This document shows positions 33,396 to 42,230 of a DNA stretch of 64,000 bases, in pieces. The stretch lies in assembly GCF_009765445.1 (NCBI RefSeq), contig NZ_WHOY01000031.1:1664340-1728339 (forward strand), written 5' to 3'. Position numbers and translations under genes: made by a program. How positions within the stretch are numbered: position 1 is the stretch's first letter; each line of letters begins with the position of its first letter. The notes under the pieces were generated by a model. The model made no database searches. It had not been told where the DNA came from and saw only the letters and a program-made list of their open reading frames with translations. Source of the DNA: Pantoea sp. BAV 3049 (GTDB lineage Bacteria > Pseudomonadota > Gammaproteobacteria > Enterobacterales > Enterobacteriaceae).

Positions 33396-34982
33396 TCACC
33401 AGGCCAGAGCGCGGCCTTCGTTCTGCTGCTGGTCGTCGACCTTAAACACGCTGATGGCCTGCGACAGCTGCACCGCCTGTTCCTGCAGTGACTGGGCTGC
33501 CGCTGCGGACTCATTCACCAGCGCGGCGTTCTGCTGGGTCACCTGGTCCATCTGGGTGATGGCCATGTTGATTTCATCAATGCCGGTACTCTGCTCGTTA
33601 CTGGCAATAGAGATTTCGGCCATGATAGCGGTCACGCTGTTAACGCTGGCGAGCACTTCATCCATGGTGGTTCCGGCAATGGCAACCTGCTTGCCGCCTT
33701 CATCCACTCTGGCGACAGAATCTTCAATCAGCTGGGCAATCTCTTTCGCCGCAGAGGCAGAACGTTGTGCCAGGCTGCGCACTTCAGAGGCCACCACGGC
33801 AAAGCCACGGCCCTGCTCACCGGCACGGGCGGCTTCAACTGCGGCGTTTAGCGCCAGGATATTCGTCTGGAAGGCGATGCCATCGATCACGCTGATGATA
33901 TCAACAATCTTTTTCGACGAGCCGTTGATCATGTCCATCGTGCTGACAACCTGCTTCACGGCTGCGCCGCTCTGCACGGCCACTTTTGAAGCCTGAGCCG
34001 CCAGTTCGTTAGCCTGACGGGCGTTATCGGCATTCTGCTTCACGGTGGAGGTCATCTGTTCCATCGCCGCAGCGGTCTCTTCCAGCGAGCTGGCCTGCTG
34101 TTCGGTACGGGACGAAAGGTCCATGTTACCGGCAGAAATTTCGCTGGAAGCATTGGTGATCAGATGCGTGCCTGAGCGAACTTCGGTAACGATACTCAGC
34201 AGGTTGTCGTTCATGTTCTTCAGCGCCTGCATCAGCTGACCGGTTTCGTCAGATGAAGTGACGTGAATGGCCGTACGCAGATCGCCAGACGCAACGTTCT
34301 CGGCGATAGTCACCGCTTCACGAAGTGGGCGGACAATGGAGCGGGTCAGTAAGAAGCCAAGTACAATGGCAGCCAGTACTGCGAGGAAGGAGAAGATCAG
34401 CGTGATCTGGATAGCGGTTGACCCATCAGAAAGCGCCTTCGCCCCTTCAGCCTGCATCTGCTGAGACTGGGAGTTAGCAAACTGAGCGACCAGATCCAGA
34501 TAGGCCTTCTGCGAAGGCGTCATCTTTAACAGCGCAAATTCGGCGGCCGTATCAGCATTTCCCGATTTGATCAGCTCGATCAGCTGCGACTTGGCGTTCT
34601 CAAAAACCTGCGCCGCGTCTTTCACTGCCTGAATTTTCTTGATCCCTACCGGGGTGGTCTGAATTTTAGCGATTTCAGCAACGGTCTTGTCCGTTCTTTG
34701 CGTTGCTTCCGCCAGCTGGTCAAAACGCTTGACGTTTCTCTCCGGGCGGGTGGTGTCAATCACCATGCCGCGTAAATATTTAATCTGGTCATTAACGCCG
34801 TCGCGTGCGTCAAATGACAATCTGACTTTGATGTAGCGGTCGTTGATAATGCTTTCAACGGCCCTGTTAATATTCCCTGTTTTGATAATTGCCGTGATAC
34901 TGACAATGATCATCAGCAGGATGACCAGACCAAAAGCTGCGCCGAGGCGCACGCCGACTCTCATATTCTTCACAGATGCCAT
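33396..34982 (-). CDS. methyl-accepting chemotaxis protein
   Basis: The 528-residue receptor has a first membrane helix (about 13-36, LVILLMIIVSITAIIKTG), a periplasmic four-helix-type sensor of about 155 residues (37-190, with MVIDTTRPERNVKRFD), a second membrane helix (192-218), a HAMP domain and the signalling hairpin VIDGIAFQTNILALNAAVE, AEQGRGFAVVASEVR. The C-terminus ends near DQQQNEGRALAW and lacks the NWETF pentapeptide for CheR. The ligand is unknown. A sigma-28-like promoter lies upstream. Confidence 0.88.
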   Translation of the reverse strand: MASVKNMRVGVRLGAAFGLVILLMIIVSITAIIKTGNINRAVESIINDRYIKVRLSFDARDGVNDQIKYLRGMVIDTTRPERNVKRFDQLAEATQRTDKTVAEIAKIQTTPVGIKKIQAVKDAAQVFENAKSQLIELIKSGNADTAAEFALLKMTPSQKAYLDLVAQFANSQSQQMQAEGAKALSDGSTAIQITLIFSFLAVLAAIVLGFLLTRSIVRPLREAVTIAENVASGDLRTAIHVTSSDETGQLMQALKNMNDNLLSIVTEVRSGTHLITNASSEISAGNMDLSSRTEQQASSLEETAAAMEQMTSTVKQNADNARQANELAAQASKVAVQSGAAVKQVVSTMDMINGSSKKIVDIISVIDGIAFQTNILALNAAVEAARAGEQGRGFAVVASEVRSLAQRSASAAKEIAQLIEDSVARVDEGGKQVAIAGTTMDEVLASVNSVTAIMAEISIASNEQSTGIDEINMAITQMDQVTQQNAALVNESAAAAQSLQEQAVQLSQAISVFKVDDQQQNEGRALAW

Positions 34983-35062
34983 CGTGTTTATTTCCTTGCC
35001 GGTAGATAGAAATTCACTCTGAATTCAAGGGTGAGTAATTTTTATGCCCTCAGAGGCTATTT

Positions 35063-35089
35063 AAATCGGCAATGGTCAAAAAAACTTGA
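35063..35089 (-). promoter_or_regulatory. sigma-28 (FliA)-type promoter of the chemoreceptor gene
   Basis: On the minus strand TCAAGTTT (-35) is followed, after exactly 11 bases, by GCCGATTT (-10). The FliA consensus is TAAAGTTT-N11-GCCGATAA, so there are three mismatches in 16 positions with perfect spacing. It lies about 80 bases before the chemoreceptor ATG, as expected for a class 3 flagellar-regulon gene. Confidence 0.7.
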
Positions 35090-35121
35090 TGTATATCTCA
35101 CTTTTTTACGCGATTAGTTGA

Positions 35122-37422
35122 TTACTGTGCCGGATCCACCTTCAGGTTTACCAGGCCGATACCCAACTTGCGGGCGGCGAAACCGTCAATGGAACCGTCC
35201 GCCGTCTCTTCCGGGGTGGGTGCATGGATCTCGATGGTCCGTGCCTGGCCTGGGTTGCTGAAATGCAGTTTAACCGTGCTGTCGGTGGTTCCGAGGTTGA
35301 ACTGCCGGCTCACTTCACCCACTTTCACCGTGAACGGATGCTGGCTGTTAGCGCCATACGCCCGCGCCGTCAGCGTCAGATCAAACTCTGCTGGCAGAGG
35401 TTCCAGATACTGGATACTGACTTCCGGCAGCAGATTGGCATCTGACCAGCGCCCGCCCCACGGCTCGATAAATGACAATCCGGTCACTTTCAGCACCTGT
35501 TTTGGCAGGCCGGGCAGGGCAAACAGAATGCTGTCAGCAGTGTATTTCAGATCGTCATCGGCTACCCGCAGCTGGGTGACGGTGCGTTGATACTGTTCAT
35601 CACTCTTATCGATTTGCTTGAAAGTCACGTGGCCGGACGTCGCGCCGGGTTTAACCTGTTCAATGACCGGTGCCGAATTCAGCGTGCCGTTGGCGACGCA
35701 GAGATCGGTATTCAGTTCCAGCTTCTGGTCCCAGACATCGCCCATTTTGAAGCAGCGGTCAATCCATACAAATTTCTCATCCGGCGCAAAGCGTGAAAGC
35801 TGCTGTTTTAATGGCGCGGCAAGGTAAACATCAAACTTAGGCTCGATCTTATTCGGCGTTACCGACAGCAGCAGCGGCAGTTTGAAATGCACGCCGGAGA
35901 AACTGAAGGTATTTTTTGCCGTGTCGATCCTGTAGTCCGAGATCGCTTTCGGGAAGTTCCACAGCTTGATCACGTCCGGCTTCCACTCGTTAACTTTCTC
36001 TTTGATATTCAGATAGGTGGCCGCCATTGAGGTCGAGGAGAGGCTGCTGCGGCCAAGGCCGATAAAGTTATCGCCGCCCATCGCATCCAGCACGGTGGCT
36101 CCGTTATCCAGCGTGCTGCGCTTCACCGGGATCACTTTGCTGGTCACGTCATCGCCGCGCACCATAAAGAACAGGTCGCTGCGGTCATGCTGGTTCAGGT
36201 ATTTCCAGGCGGTATTGTTCATTGCCAGATGATCGGAGCTGACCACGATAATGGTGTTACGGAAGTAAGGCGTGGCCTGAATACGCTGGATCAGCCGGGC
36301 GATATGCTCCTGACTGCAGGCCACTGCAGCAAAGGATTTGTTCGGTTTGCCTTCGAAGGGATACGCCTTGCGTTCGCAGCTGCGGGAGATAAAACCGTCC
36401 GGATGGTGGGTATCCACAGTCAGCGCAAACAGCGAAAACGGGCGGTTTTGCTTTGCCAGTTCCAGATACTTGTCAAACACCACATCCAGCAGCGTGTCGT
36501 CATACCAGCCCCAGTCGTTGCGGTAATTTGGGTCTTTCACCACGTTTTTCAGCTCGTTAAAGCCATACAGATGATCTGGCTCGAAGCCATGCGAGGACAG
36601 AAACAGATCCTTCCCGGCAAAGCTCAGGCTGGCTCCCTGGTAGAAGTAGTTCTGATAGCCGGATGATTTCAGGATGTCGCCAAGGCAAACGTTCTGCGGG
36701 TAAAACGTCGACAACGAGCTGGAAGCATTGCCGTCAAAGGGCGCAAACAGGGGAATACCACACTGCGAAGCCACCATCCCGGCAATGGTATATTCGGTGC
36801 CGGGCAACTGCCCGGTATTGCTGAAATCGAGCGAGTTATCTTTGATTTTACTCAGTTCAGGCGCAAGGTCCGGGAAGGCTTTCTGATCGAAATAGGTGCG
36901 TTCCAGACTCTCGGCATAGATATAAACCAGGTTAGGCTTGTTTCCGCCAATCTGTCTGGTCGGGACTTTATAATGGCTGTAGAAATCGGTATTGCCTTTT
37001 CCCACCTGCGATTTGATCAGGCTGGCAACCTGCTGATAAGCGGGGGTGGTTTTGACCGAGGCTGCGGCCAGCACAACCGCCAGCAGACTGTAGAGGATAC
37101 TGTAGTGATGGTTTTTGCGCAGGCGTAAAATCCAGGCGAGGAGACCAAACAGCACCACCAGAGCAAGGATCAGGCCGATGCCTGGCAGGATATATTTCCC
37201 GACCCCGGCACCGCTCAGGCTGCTGGTGATGGTGTAAATAACCGCGTCATTAATCCCTTCGCCGGTAAAATAATTACTCGCCAGCATTGAGGCGTTTAAA
37301 ATAATGTAGACGCCGAGGAACAGCAAAATTGCTGAAAACCATAGTCTGTTTCTTCCCGCCTTCCATGTGTAAAGCACTACCGATGCGATGAAAAGTGTCA
37401 GTGAAAGTAATTCTGAAACCAT
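35122..37422 (-). CDS. opgB: phosphoglycerol transferase I, OPG modification
   Basis: The 766-residue protein matches E. coli OpgB (MdoB). It has four N-terminal membrane helices (residues 1-150) and a periplasmic sulfatase-like domain: NLVYIYAESLERTYFD, GTEYTIAGMVASQCGIPLF, SLFALTVDTHHPDGFISR and VVSSDHLAMNNTAWKYL. A C-terminal beta domain ends in RKLGIGLVNLKV. It moves phosphoglycerol from phosphatidylglycerol to osmoregulated periplasmic glucans. Start 37422 (MVSELLSL) matches the E. coli N-terminus; the frame opens at 37449. Confidence 0.92.
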   Translation of the reverse strand: MVSELLSLTLFIASVVLYTWKAGRNRLWFSAILLFLGVYIILNASMLASNYFTGEGINDAVIYTITSSLSGAGVGKYILPGIGLILALVVLFGLLAWILRLRKNHHYSILYSLLAVVLAAASVKTTPAYQQVASLIKSQVGKGNTDFYSHYKVPTRQIGGNKPNLVYIYAESLERTYFDQKAFPDLAPELSKIKDNSLDFSNTGQLPGTEYTIAGMVASQCGIPLFAPFDGNASSSLSTFYPQNVCLGDILKSSGYQNYFYQGASLSFAGKDLFLSSHGFEPDHLYGFNELKNVVKDPNYRNDWGWYDDTLLDVVFDKYLELAKQNRPFSLFALTVDTHHPDGFISRSCERKAYPFEGKPNKSFAAVACSQEHIARLIQRIQATPYFRNTIIVVSSDHLAMNNTAWKYLNQHDRSDLFFMVRGDDVTSKVIPVKRSTLDNGATVLDAMGGDNFIGLGRSSLSSTSMAATYLNIKEKVNEWKPDVIKLWNFPKAISDYRIDTAKNTFSFSGVHFKLPLLLSVTPNKIEPKFDVYLAAPLKQQLSRFAPDEKFVWIDRCFKMGDVWDQKLELNTDLCVANGTLNSAPVIEQVKPGATSGHVTFKQIDKSDEQYQRTVTQLRVADDDLKYTADSILFALPGLPKQVLKVTGLSFIEPWGGRWSDANLLPEVSIQYLEPLPAEFDLTLTARAYGANSQHPFTVKVGEVSRQFNLGTTDSTVKLHFSNPGQARTIEIHAPTPEETADGSIDGFAARKLGIGLVNLKVDPAQ

Positions 37423-37783
37423 TGGCTGTCTTTTATCCTCAAATGGCACATCCCTGGCCGATAGTGGCGATGTCAGTGGTCTGACGTGACGTCAGCGGAT
37501 CAATTTAGCGTAGCGAATTATCTCTGGCAATCCCGCGGCGGGACAGGTGTGGCGGGAGATTGCGGGGTATTATTACATTCCGTTTACGGTTTGTTTAATT
37601 TAATGTTAAGGCCACATTGCCCGTCCTTACGTGTTCCTGTGAGGAGAAACGAAAAGCGGGGTTAAATTCGCGGAAATTAGCGCGAAACTGGCGGGGATGT
37701 TGGTTTCGCTGATTTGGATTGTTAAATTAAATTAACGCTTTCCTGACGGTGTTCTGCCGGGATCTTGTTGCCGGAATTCAGAT
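37423..37783. other. intergenic region upstream of opgB
   Basis: About 360 bases without a gene, holding the opgB promoter on the minus strand and the end of the polyol operon. The composition is AT-rich around 37560-37740. No confident hairpin or operator was assigned. Confidence 0.4.
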
Positions 37784-39283
37784 TTACATCACGTTATTCT
37801 CGTTCAGTTCTTCGTGCCAGAGCGTGTCCATCGCCTGTTCCAGCTTTTTAAACAGCCGGTAGCGCGGTTGGTGAAAAGCCTGGCGCTGTGGGTCGGGCAG
37901 CAGGCGATGCGGGTTGAGTTTGACGGCCTGCGCTACGCCTGCGGCAAGATTGGGCCAGATGCCCACGCCAACGCCTGCGCAAATTGCGGCTCCCAGCGCG
38001 CCAGTTTCCTTGCATTCCGTTATCTGAATGGGAATGCCCAACACATCGGCAAACATCTGCGGCCAGATGCAACTGCGGGCTGCACCGCCAGACAGCGTGG
38101 CGGCGGCAAAAGGTAACCCGGCAGCCCGCAGGCGATCGATGTGCGCACGATGGGCGAAAGTGACCCCTTCGAACAGCGCAAACAGCATATCGGCGCGGGT
38201 GTGCCAGCCGCTCAACCCGTAGAAGCCTGCTTTGGCGGGTTCTTCTTTACGCCCGGAGTAAAGGTAGGGATGGTAAAGCGGCAGATGGGTCTGCGGCACA
38301 ACGTGCGCCACCAGGTCGCTGCTTTGCTCGGCTCCGGTGCCGCTGCGCCCGTCAGCAAATTCACGCACAAACCAGTCAAGATTGGTCGCTGAAGTGGCGC
38401 TGGCTTCGATAGCCATATATCGGTCGCGCTCGATCAGTGAATTCATAAAGACCGGGCGGAGATAGTCCGGGCTGGCGACCACCACCTGATTGATGCTCCA
38501 GGTTCCGGCCACTATTGATGCTTCCCCGACGGAAACCACGCCGGACCCCACCGCGCTGGCAACCACGTCGAAAATACCGGCCACCACAGGGATCCCGGCT
38601 GGCAAACCGGTTAAACGGGCGGCCTGTGGAGTCACGTAACCGGCCACCTCACTGGATTCATGCAGGGAAGGCAGAAGAGGGCGCGCGTCCTGCAGATCGT
38701 AAAGCGCCAGCAGCGCATCACTGTAGCCACGTACCGAGTGGCCGATTAACCCGGCTCCGGCCGCATCGGAATAGTCCGCGCTGACTTCGCCGCTGAGAAA
38801 GTGGGCGATCACATCCTTGGCGCACAGCACATGGCCGATGCGCTGGTAACGCTGAGGATCGTGGCGCTTCAGCCAGCTCAGTAACACCGGCGTGGAGCTG
38901 GCCCACACTTTCTGCAGCGAGCGTGAATAGATTGCCGTAGCCCGTCCGGACTGTTCCAGTTCGTGCACCAGCTCAAGCGCGCGGCTGTCCACTGACTGAA
39001 TACCGATCAGCGGCCGCTGCTGGCGATCCAGCGCGTACAGGCCATTGCCGTGACCGGCTGCCCCCACGGCAATCACCTGCGCATCCGGGAACTGAGCCAG
39101 ACAGGCTTTAATCGCGGTGGTCACGCCCTGCCAGACTTCAGTCACCGGCCGCTCGGCATAGCCTGGCTGTGGCTGGTGGGTCTCTCCCGCGCAGCTGGCA
39201 ACGGCGCGCACGCTGCCATCCAGATCGAACAGCACCGCCTTGATCATGGTGTTTCCGGCATCAATACCCAGTAGCTGGCTCAT
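37784..39283 (-). CDS. FGGY family carbohydrate kinase (polyol kinase)
   Basis: The 499-residue protein has the FGGY ATPase fold: GIDAGNTMIKAVLFD (phosphate 1), IAVGAAGHGNGLYALD, GIFDVVASAVGSGVV, then TLSGGAARSCIWPQMFADVLG and ECKETGALGAAICAG. It phosphorylates a sugar or sugar alcohol. The ATG at 39283 follows AAGGAA. It is the last gene of a three-gene operon with an aldolase and a GlpD-like dehydrogenase, resembling the EryA/EryB erythritol pairing. The exact substrate is unknown; a C4-C6 polyol is suggested. Confidence 0.85.
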   Translation of the reverse strand: MSQLLGIDAGNTMIKAVLFDLDGSVRAVASCAGETHQPQPGYAERPVTEVWQGVTTAIKACLAQFPDAQVIAVGAAGHGNGLYALDRQQRPLIGIQSVDSRALELVHELEQSGRATAIYSRSLQKVWASSTPVLLSWLKRHDPQRYQRIGHVLCAKDVIAHFLSGEVSADYSDAAGAGLIGHSVRGYSDALLALYDLQDARPLLPSLHESSEVAGYVTPQAARLTGLPAGIPVVAGIFDVVASAVGSGVVSVGEASIVAGTWSINQVVVASPDYLRPVFMNSLIERDRYMAIEASATSATNLDWFVREFADGRSGTGAEQSSDLVAHVVPQTHLPLYHPYLYSGRKEEPAKAGFYGLSGWHTRADMLFALFEGVTFAHRAHIDRLRAAGLPFAAATLSGGAARSCIWPQMFADVLGIPIQITECKETGALGAAICAGVGVGIWPNLAAGVAQAVKLNPHRLLPDPQRQAFHQPRYRLFKKLEQAMDTLWHEELNENNVM

Positions 39284-39301
39284 CAACTGCTTCCTTGTGC
39301 G

Positions 39302-40147
39302 TTATTCCGCCTGCTCGTACAGCGCCAGCGCCTGTTGCCCGCTGGCTCCCTGATGGATAATTGCCATCAGCGCTTTCACTACCCGTGCCGGGTTGTCGTG
39401 CTGATACACATTGCGGCCATATACCATGCCCGAAGCGCCCTGCGCCATCAGCGCCGCGCTTTTATTCAGCACCGCCCCCAGTTCGCCTTTGCCACCGCCG
39501 CGCACCAGCGTCGGGCAGCGGGCAGCTTCCACCACGCGGTAAAAGTCCTCCACGTTTTCGGTCGGGTCGACTTTGATGATGTCTGCCCCCAGCTCACGGG
39601 CCAGCCTGACCAGCGGCACCATTTTTTCCACCTCGCCCAGTGAACCATAAGCGGCACCCTGTCCGGCAGGGGCCATCACCAGCGGTTCGATCATCAGCGG
39701 CATCCCGTAACGTTCACAGGCATGGCGCAGGCGGCCAATGTTCTCAACGCACATGCGGAAAATGCCCGGCTCATCAGGGATCATGTAGAGGTTTACCACC
39801 ACGGCTGCCGCATCCATCTGCAATGCAGCCAGGATCGGTTCATCGGGGTTGTGCAGTACGGCCCACATTTCACTGTGGCGTGCGGCGTTATAGGCGTTAC
39901 CCACATCAGTGCGTAACACCAGCGCGGGTTTGTGGCGTTGAGCCTGCTGTTGCAGCAGATCAGCCTGGCCGTAGTTGACCTGAATGGCGTCCGGCTGGGC
40001 GGCGACCAGGTTGTGCATCACCTGACGGATATCTTCCAGCCCGGTTAAAAAATCTGGCTCGTTGGCGATACCATGGTCGATGGCAACGTCGAGACATTTT
40101 CCGTGATTAAACAGGCGGTTGAGTCTTACTTTCTGACTGGCTGACAT
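39302..40147 (-). CDS. class I aldolase, DhnA/FbaB/DeoC-type
   Basis: The 281-residue TIM-barrel protein resembles class I fructose-bisphosphate aldolases of the DhnA type. It has CLDVAIDHGIANEPDFL near the N-terminus, MIEPLVMAPAGQG, GADIIKVDPTENVEDFYRVV with a Lys in the position of the Schiff base, LVRGGGKGE and ASGMVYGRNVYQHDNP. ATG 40147 has an AAGGAA site and lies inside the end of the preceding gene (41-base overlap). With the flanking kinase and dehydrogenase it could cleave a ketose phosphate to DHAP and an aldehyde. It is not LsrF by its own sequence or neighbours. Confidence 0.8.
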   Translation of the reverse strand: MSASQKVRLNRLFNHGKCLDVAIDHGIANEPDFLTGLEDIRQVMHNLVAAQPDAIQVNYGQADLLQQQAQRHKPALVLRTDVGNAYNAARHSEMWAVLHNPDEPILAALQMDAAAVVVNLYMIPDEPGIFRMCVENIGRLRHACERYGMPLMIEPLVMAPAGQGAAYGSLGEVEKMVPLVRLARELGADIIKVDPTENVEDFYRVVEAARCPTLVRGGGKGELGAVLNKSAALMAQGASGMVYGRNVYQHDNPARVVKALMAIIHQGASGQQALALYEQAE

Positions 40148-41897
40148 GGCGGGATTCCTTGTTGACGGCCACCGGGGAAAGCCTGCCCAGCCCGTGCTGG
40201 CTGGCAAGGCGCGAGAGGGTTTCGGTCATATGTTGCTGTCGTCGTTCGGCAGGCCAGCCAAGTTCGTCAGCCAGCAGCCCGGCGATTTCATCAATCAGCA
40301 ACGGGGTGAGCAGGCCGCCGATGGCCAGCGGCGTGCGGCGGACCAGCAGATCTTCCAGCAACTGTACCTGCTCATGGCGGATCAGGTAGCGCAGTTCATT
40401 CTGCGACCAGTCCGGGTTGGCGTGCAGGGCACGATCGGGCTGACTGCGCATAAAGCGCATCATCGGCTGAGCGCGGGTGCCATAGCGGGAAACCAGCTGT
40501 TCGACGCGGGTGGGGGAGAAGCTGTATTCGTGGCTGAGCGTTTTGATCCATTCGGGTTTACGCGCGGCGCTGGGGAAGTTACGCCCACCGCCAATCGGCA
40601 GATCCGTGGTGCTGACTTTTCGGCTTCGCCCCAGCAGCTTTAGCACCCGGTCAGCGGCTTGTTCGCCGAATTTGCGGAAGGTGGTCCATTTACCGCCTAC
40701 CAGGCACAGCGTGGTGAAATCCCGCTCTGCGGTCGGCGGCAACAGCGCCAGTGAGTGGTTGCGCGAGATTTTACCATTGCTTGCAGCTTCGCTGGCGGGC
40801 AGCGGGCGCACACCACAGAAGGTATACAGCACGTCTTCGTCACTGAGCGTCAGGTGGGGAAAGACAAATTTCAACGACTCCAGAATGTAGCGCTGCTCTT
40901 CTGCTTCACAAACCACGTTATCCGGGTCATCTACCCGGATGTCGGTTGAGCCAACCAGTACGTTGCCGAACCACGGAAACATAATGCAGACGCGGCCTTC
41001 CTGGTTCTCGTAATAGATCATTTCGCCGTCGAGCATTTTCAACAGCTCCGGGCTTTTCAGGATCAGGTGCGATCCTTTGGTGCCGCCGATCAGCTGATGT
41101 TCTGGCCGCCGCGGGCTGAGCCTGCCGTTAAGGCGATCGATCCACGCGCCGGTAGCGTTCACCACCACGTGGGCTTTCAGGCTGAACTCTTCGCCACTAA
41201 TGGCATCGCGCAGGGTGAGGATCTCGCCGTCTCCGCTCTCCACGCTGACATAATTCAGCGCCAGAGCGGTCGGGTTGGCGCGCTCAGTATCATCAATCAG
41301 CTCAAAGCCCAGCCGTTCAGGTGCTGCAATCCATGCGTCGTAGTATGCGGCGCTGCATTTCACCCAGTCGGCCAGCCCGGGCCAGCGTTGTCGGGTCTGC
41401 TGCTGGTTGTGGAGCTGATGTCTGGGCATATTGCCATAGCGCCTGGACCAGGTGTCATACAACGTCAGGCCGGTTTTGATCACCAGCGCGCCGCGCCGTC
41501 CCGGTTTTTCCGACAGGCGTAAAAAGCGTTTCCCGGCGTTAATCACACCGCCTGCCCAGCTGTCGACCGGCACCGTGGTGCGCAGAGGAGCTACGTAGTG
41601 AGGGGCGTTTTTCAGCAAGCGGTCGCGCTCCTGTACCGACTCTTTGACCAGCGCGAACTCGCCGGTTTCCAGGTAGCGCAGGCCACCATGGATCATGCGT
41701 GAAAGCGCGCCGCTGGCAGCCTGACACCAGTCGCCTTTCTCCACTAACACCACCGGTATGCCCTGCAGAGCCAGCTCGCGGAAGGTGCTGATGCCATTGA
41801 TCCCACCGCCGACAATCAGCACTGGCGTGCGATCTGTCTGGCGAAGTCGGGCCACTCTTTCCTCGCGGTTTTCCGGTCTGATGTTCTCAGATGCCAT
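40107..41897 (-). CDS. GlpD/EryB-like FAD polyol-phosphate dehydrogenase
   Basis: The 596-residue flavoprotein matches the glycerol-3-phosphate dehydrogenase family: FAD motif VLIVGGGINGISTFRELA (about residues 26-43), SGALSRMIHGGLRYLETGEF, VVVNATGAWIDRL, GSHLILKSPELL and FPWFGNVLVGSTD, plus the C-terminal helical domain. GlpD itself is usually about 500 residues; the longer C-terminus and the operon with a kinase and aldolase suggest another polyol phosphate, as for erythritol-phosphate dehydrogenase EryB. AAGGAG precedes ATG 41897; the frame opens at 42014. It is probably membrane-associated and feeds electrons to quinone. Confidence 0.82.
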   Translation of the reverse strand: MASENIRPENREERVARLRQTDRTPVLIVGGGINGISTFRELALQGIPVVLVEKGDWCQAASGALSRMIHGGLRYLETGEFALVKESVQERDRLLKNAPHYVAPLRTTVPVDSWAGGVINAGKRFLRLSEKPGRRGALVIKTGLTLYDTWSRRYGNMPRHQLHNQQQTRQRWPGLADWVKCSAAYYDAWIAAPERLGFELIDDTERANPTALALNYVSVESGDGEILTLRDAISGEEFSLKAHVVVNATGAWIDRLNGRLSPRRPEHQLIGGTKGSHLILKSPELLKMLDGEMIYYENQEGRVCIMFPWFGNVLVGSTDIRVDDPDNVVCEAEEQRYILESLKFVFPHLTLSDEDVLYTFCGVRPLPASEAASNGKISRNHSLALLPPTAERDFTTLCLVGGKWTTFRKFGEQAADRVLKLLGRSRKVSTTDLPIGGGRNFPSAARKPEWIKTLSHEYSFSPTRVEQLVSRYGTRAQPMMRFMRSQPDRALHANPDWSQNELRYLIRHEQVQLLEDLLVRRTPLAIGGLLTPLLIDEIAGLLADELGWPAERRQQHMTETLSRLASQHGLGRLSPVAVNKESRHVSQSESKTQPPV

Positions 41898-42230
41898 GCT
41901 GTTCTCCTTTGCGCCTGCTCCTGTCAGGTATAGCCAGGCAAGCGGAGAAGGCCACTTTTCTGTTGCAAAACTGTTAACTAAAACGAGATCGGCAGAAGGG
42001 GAAGAGAAAAACATTGCGGAAAATCAATCGTCAGATGTCATCCGCATGACTTAATGCAAATTCGGCACGTAATGCTAATAATCGTGTGTTTTTGCTTCAA
42101 ATGACATATTTACTTAATGATTTCGTCAAGAAAACCGCACGAAATGGTCATGCAAATGCACATTCTGTCATACTTCCCGCGCTACTATCTCCCCCGCGAA
42201 AAATATTGCAATTCTTCACAGGGATACAAA
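41898..42230. promoter_or_regulatory. divergent promoter region of polyol operon and porin gene
   Basis: This 333-base stretch separates the polyol operon (minus) from the porin gene (plus). No regulator is encoded locally. I see no convincing CRP site. Shared regulation is possible but not shown. Confidence 0.4.

Noticed and set aside
39302..40147. LsrF (autoinducer-2 thiolase/aldolase) with LsrK for the kinase
   Set aside because: No lsr transporter or LsrR is present, and the partner is a GlpD-like flavoprotein, which fits a polyol route.
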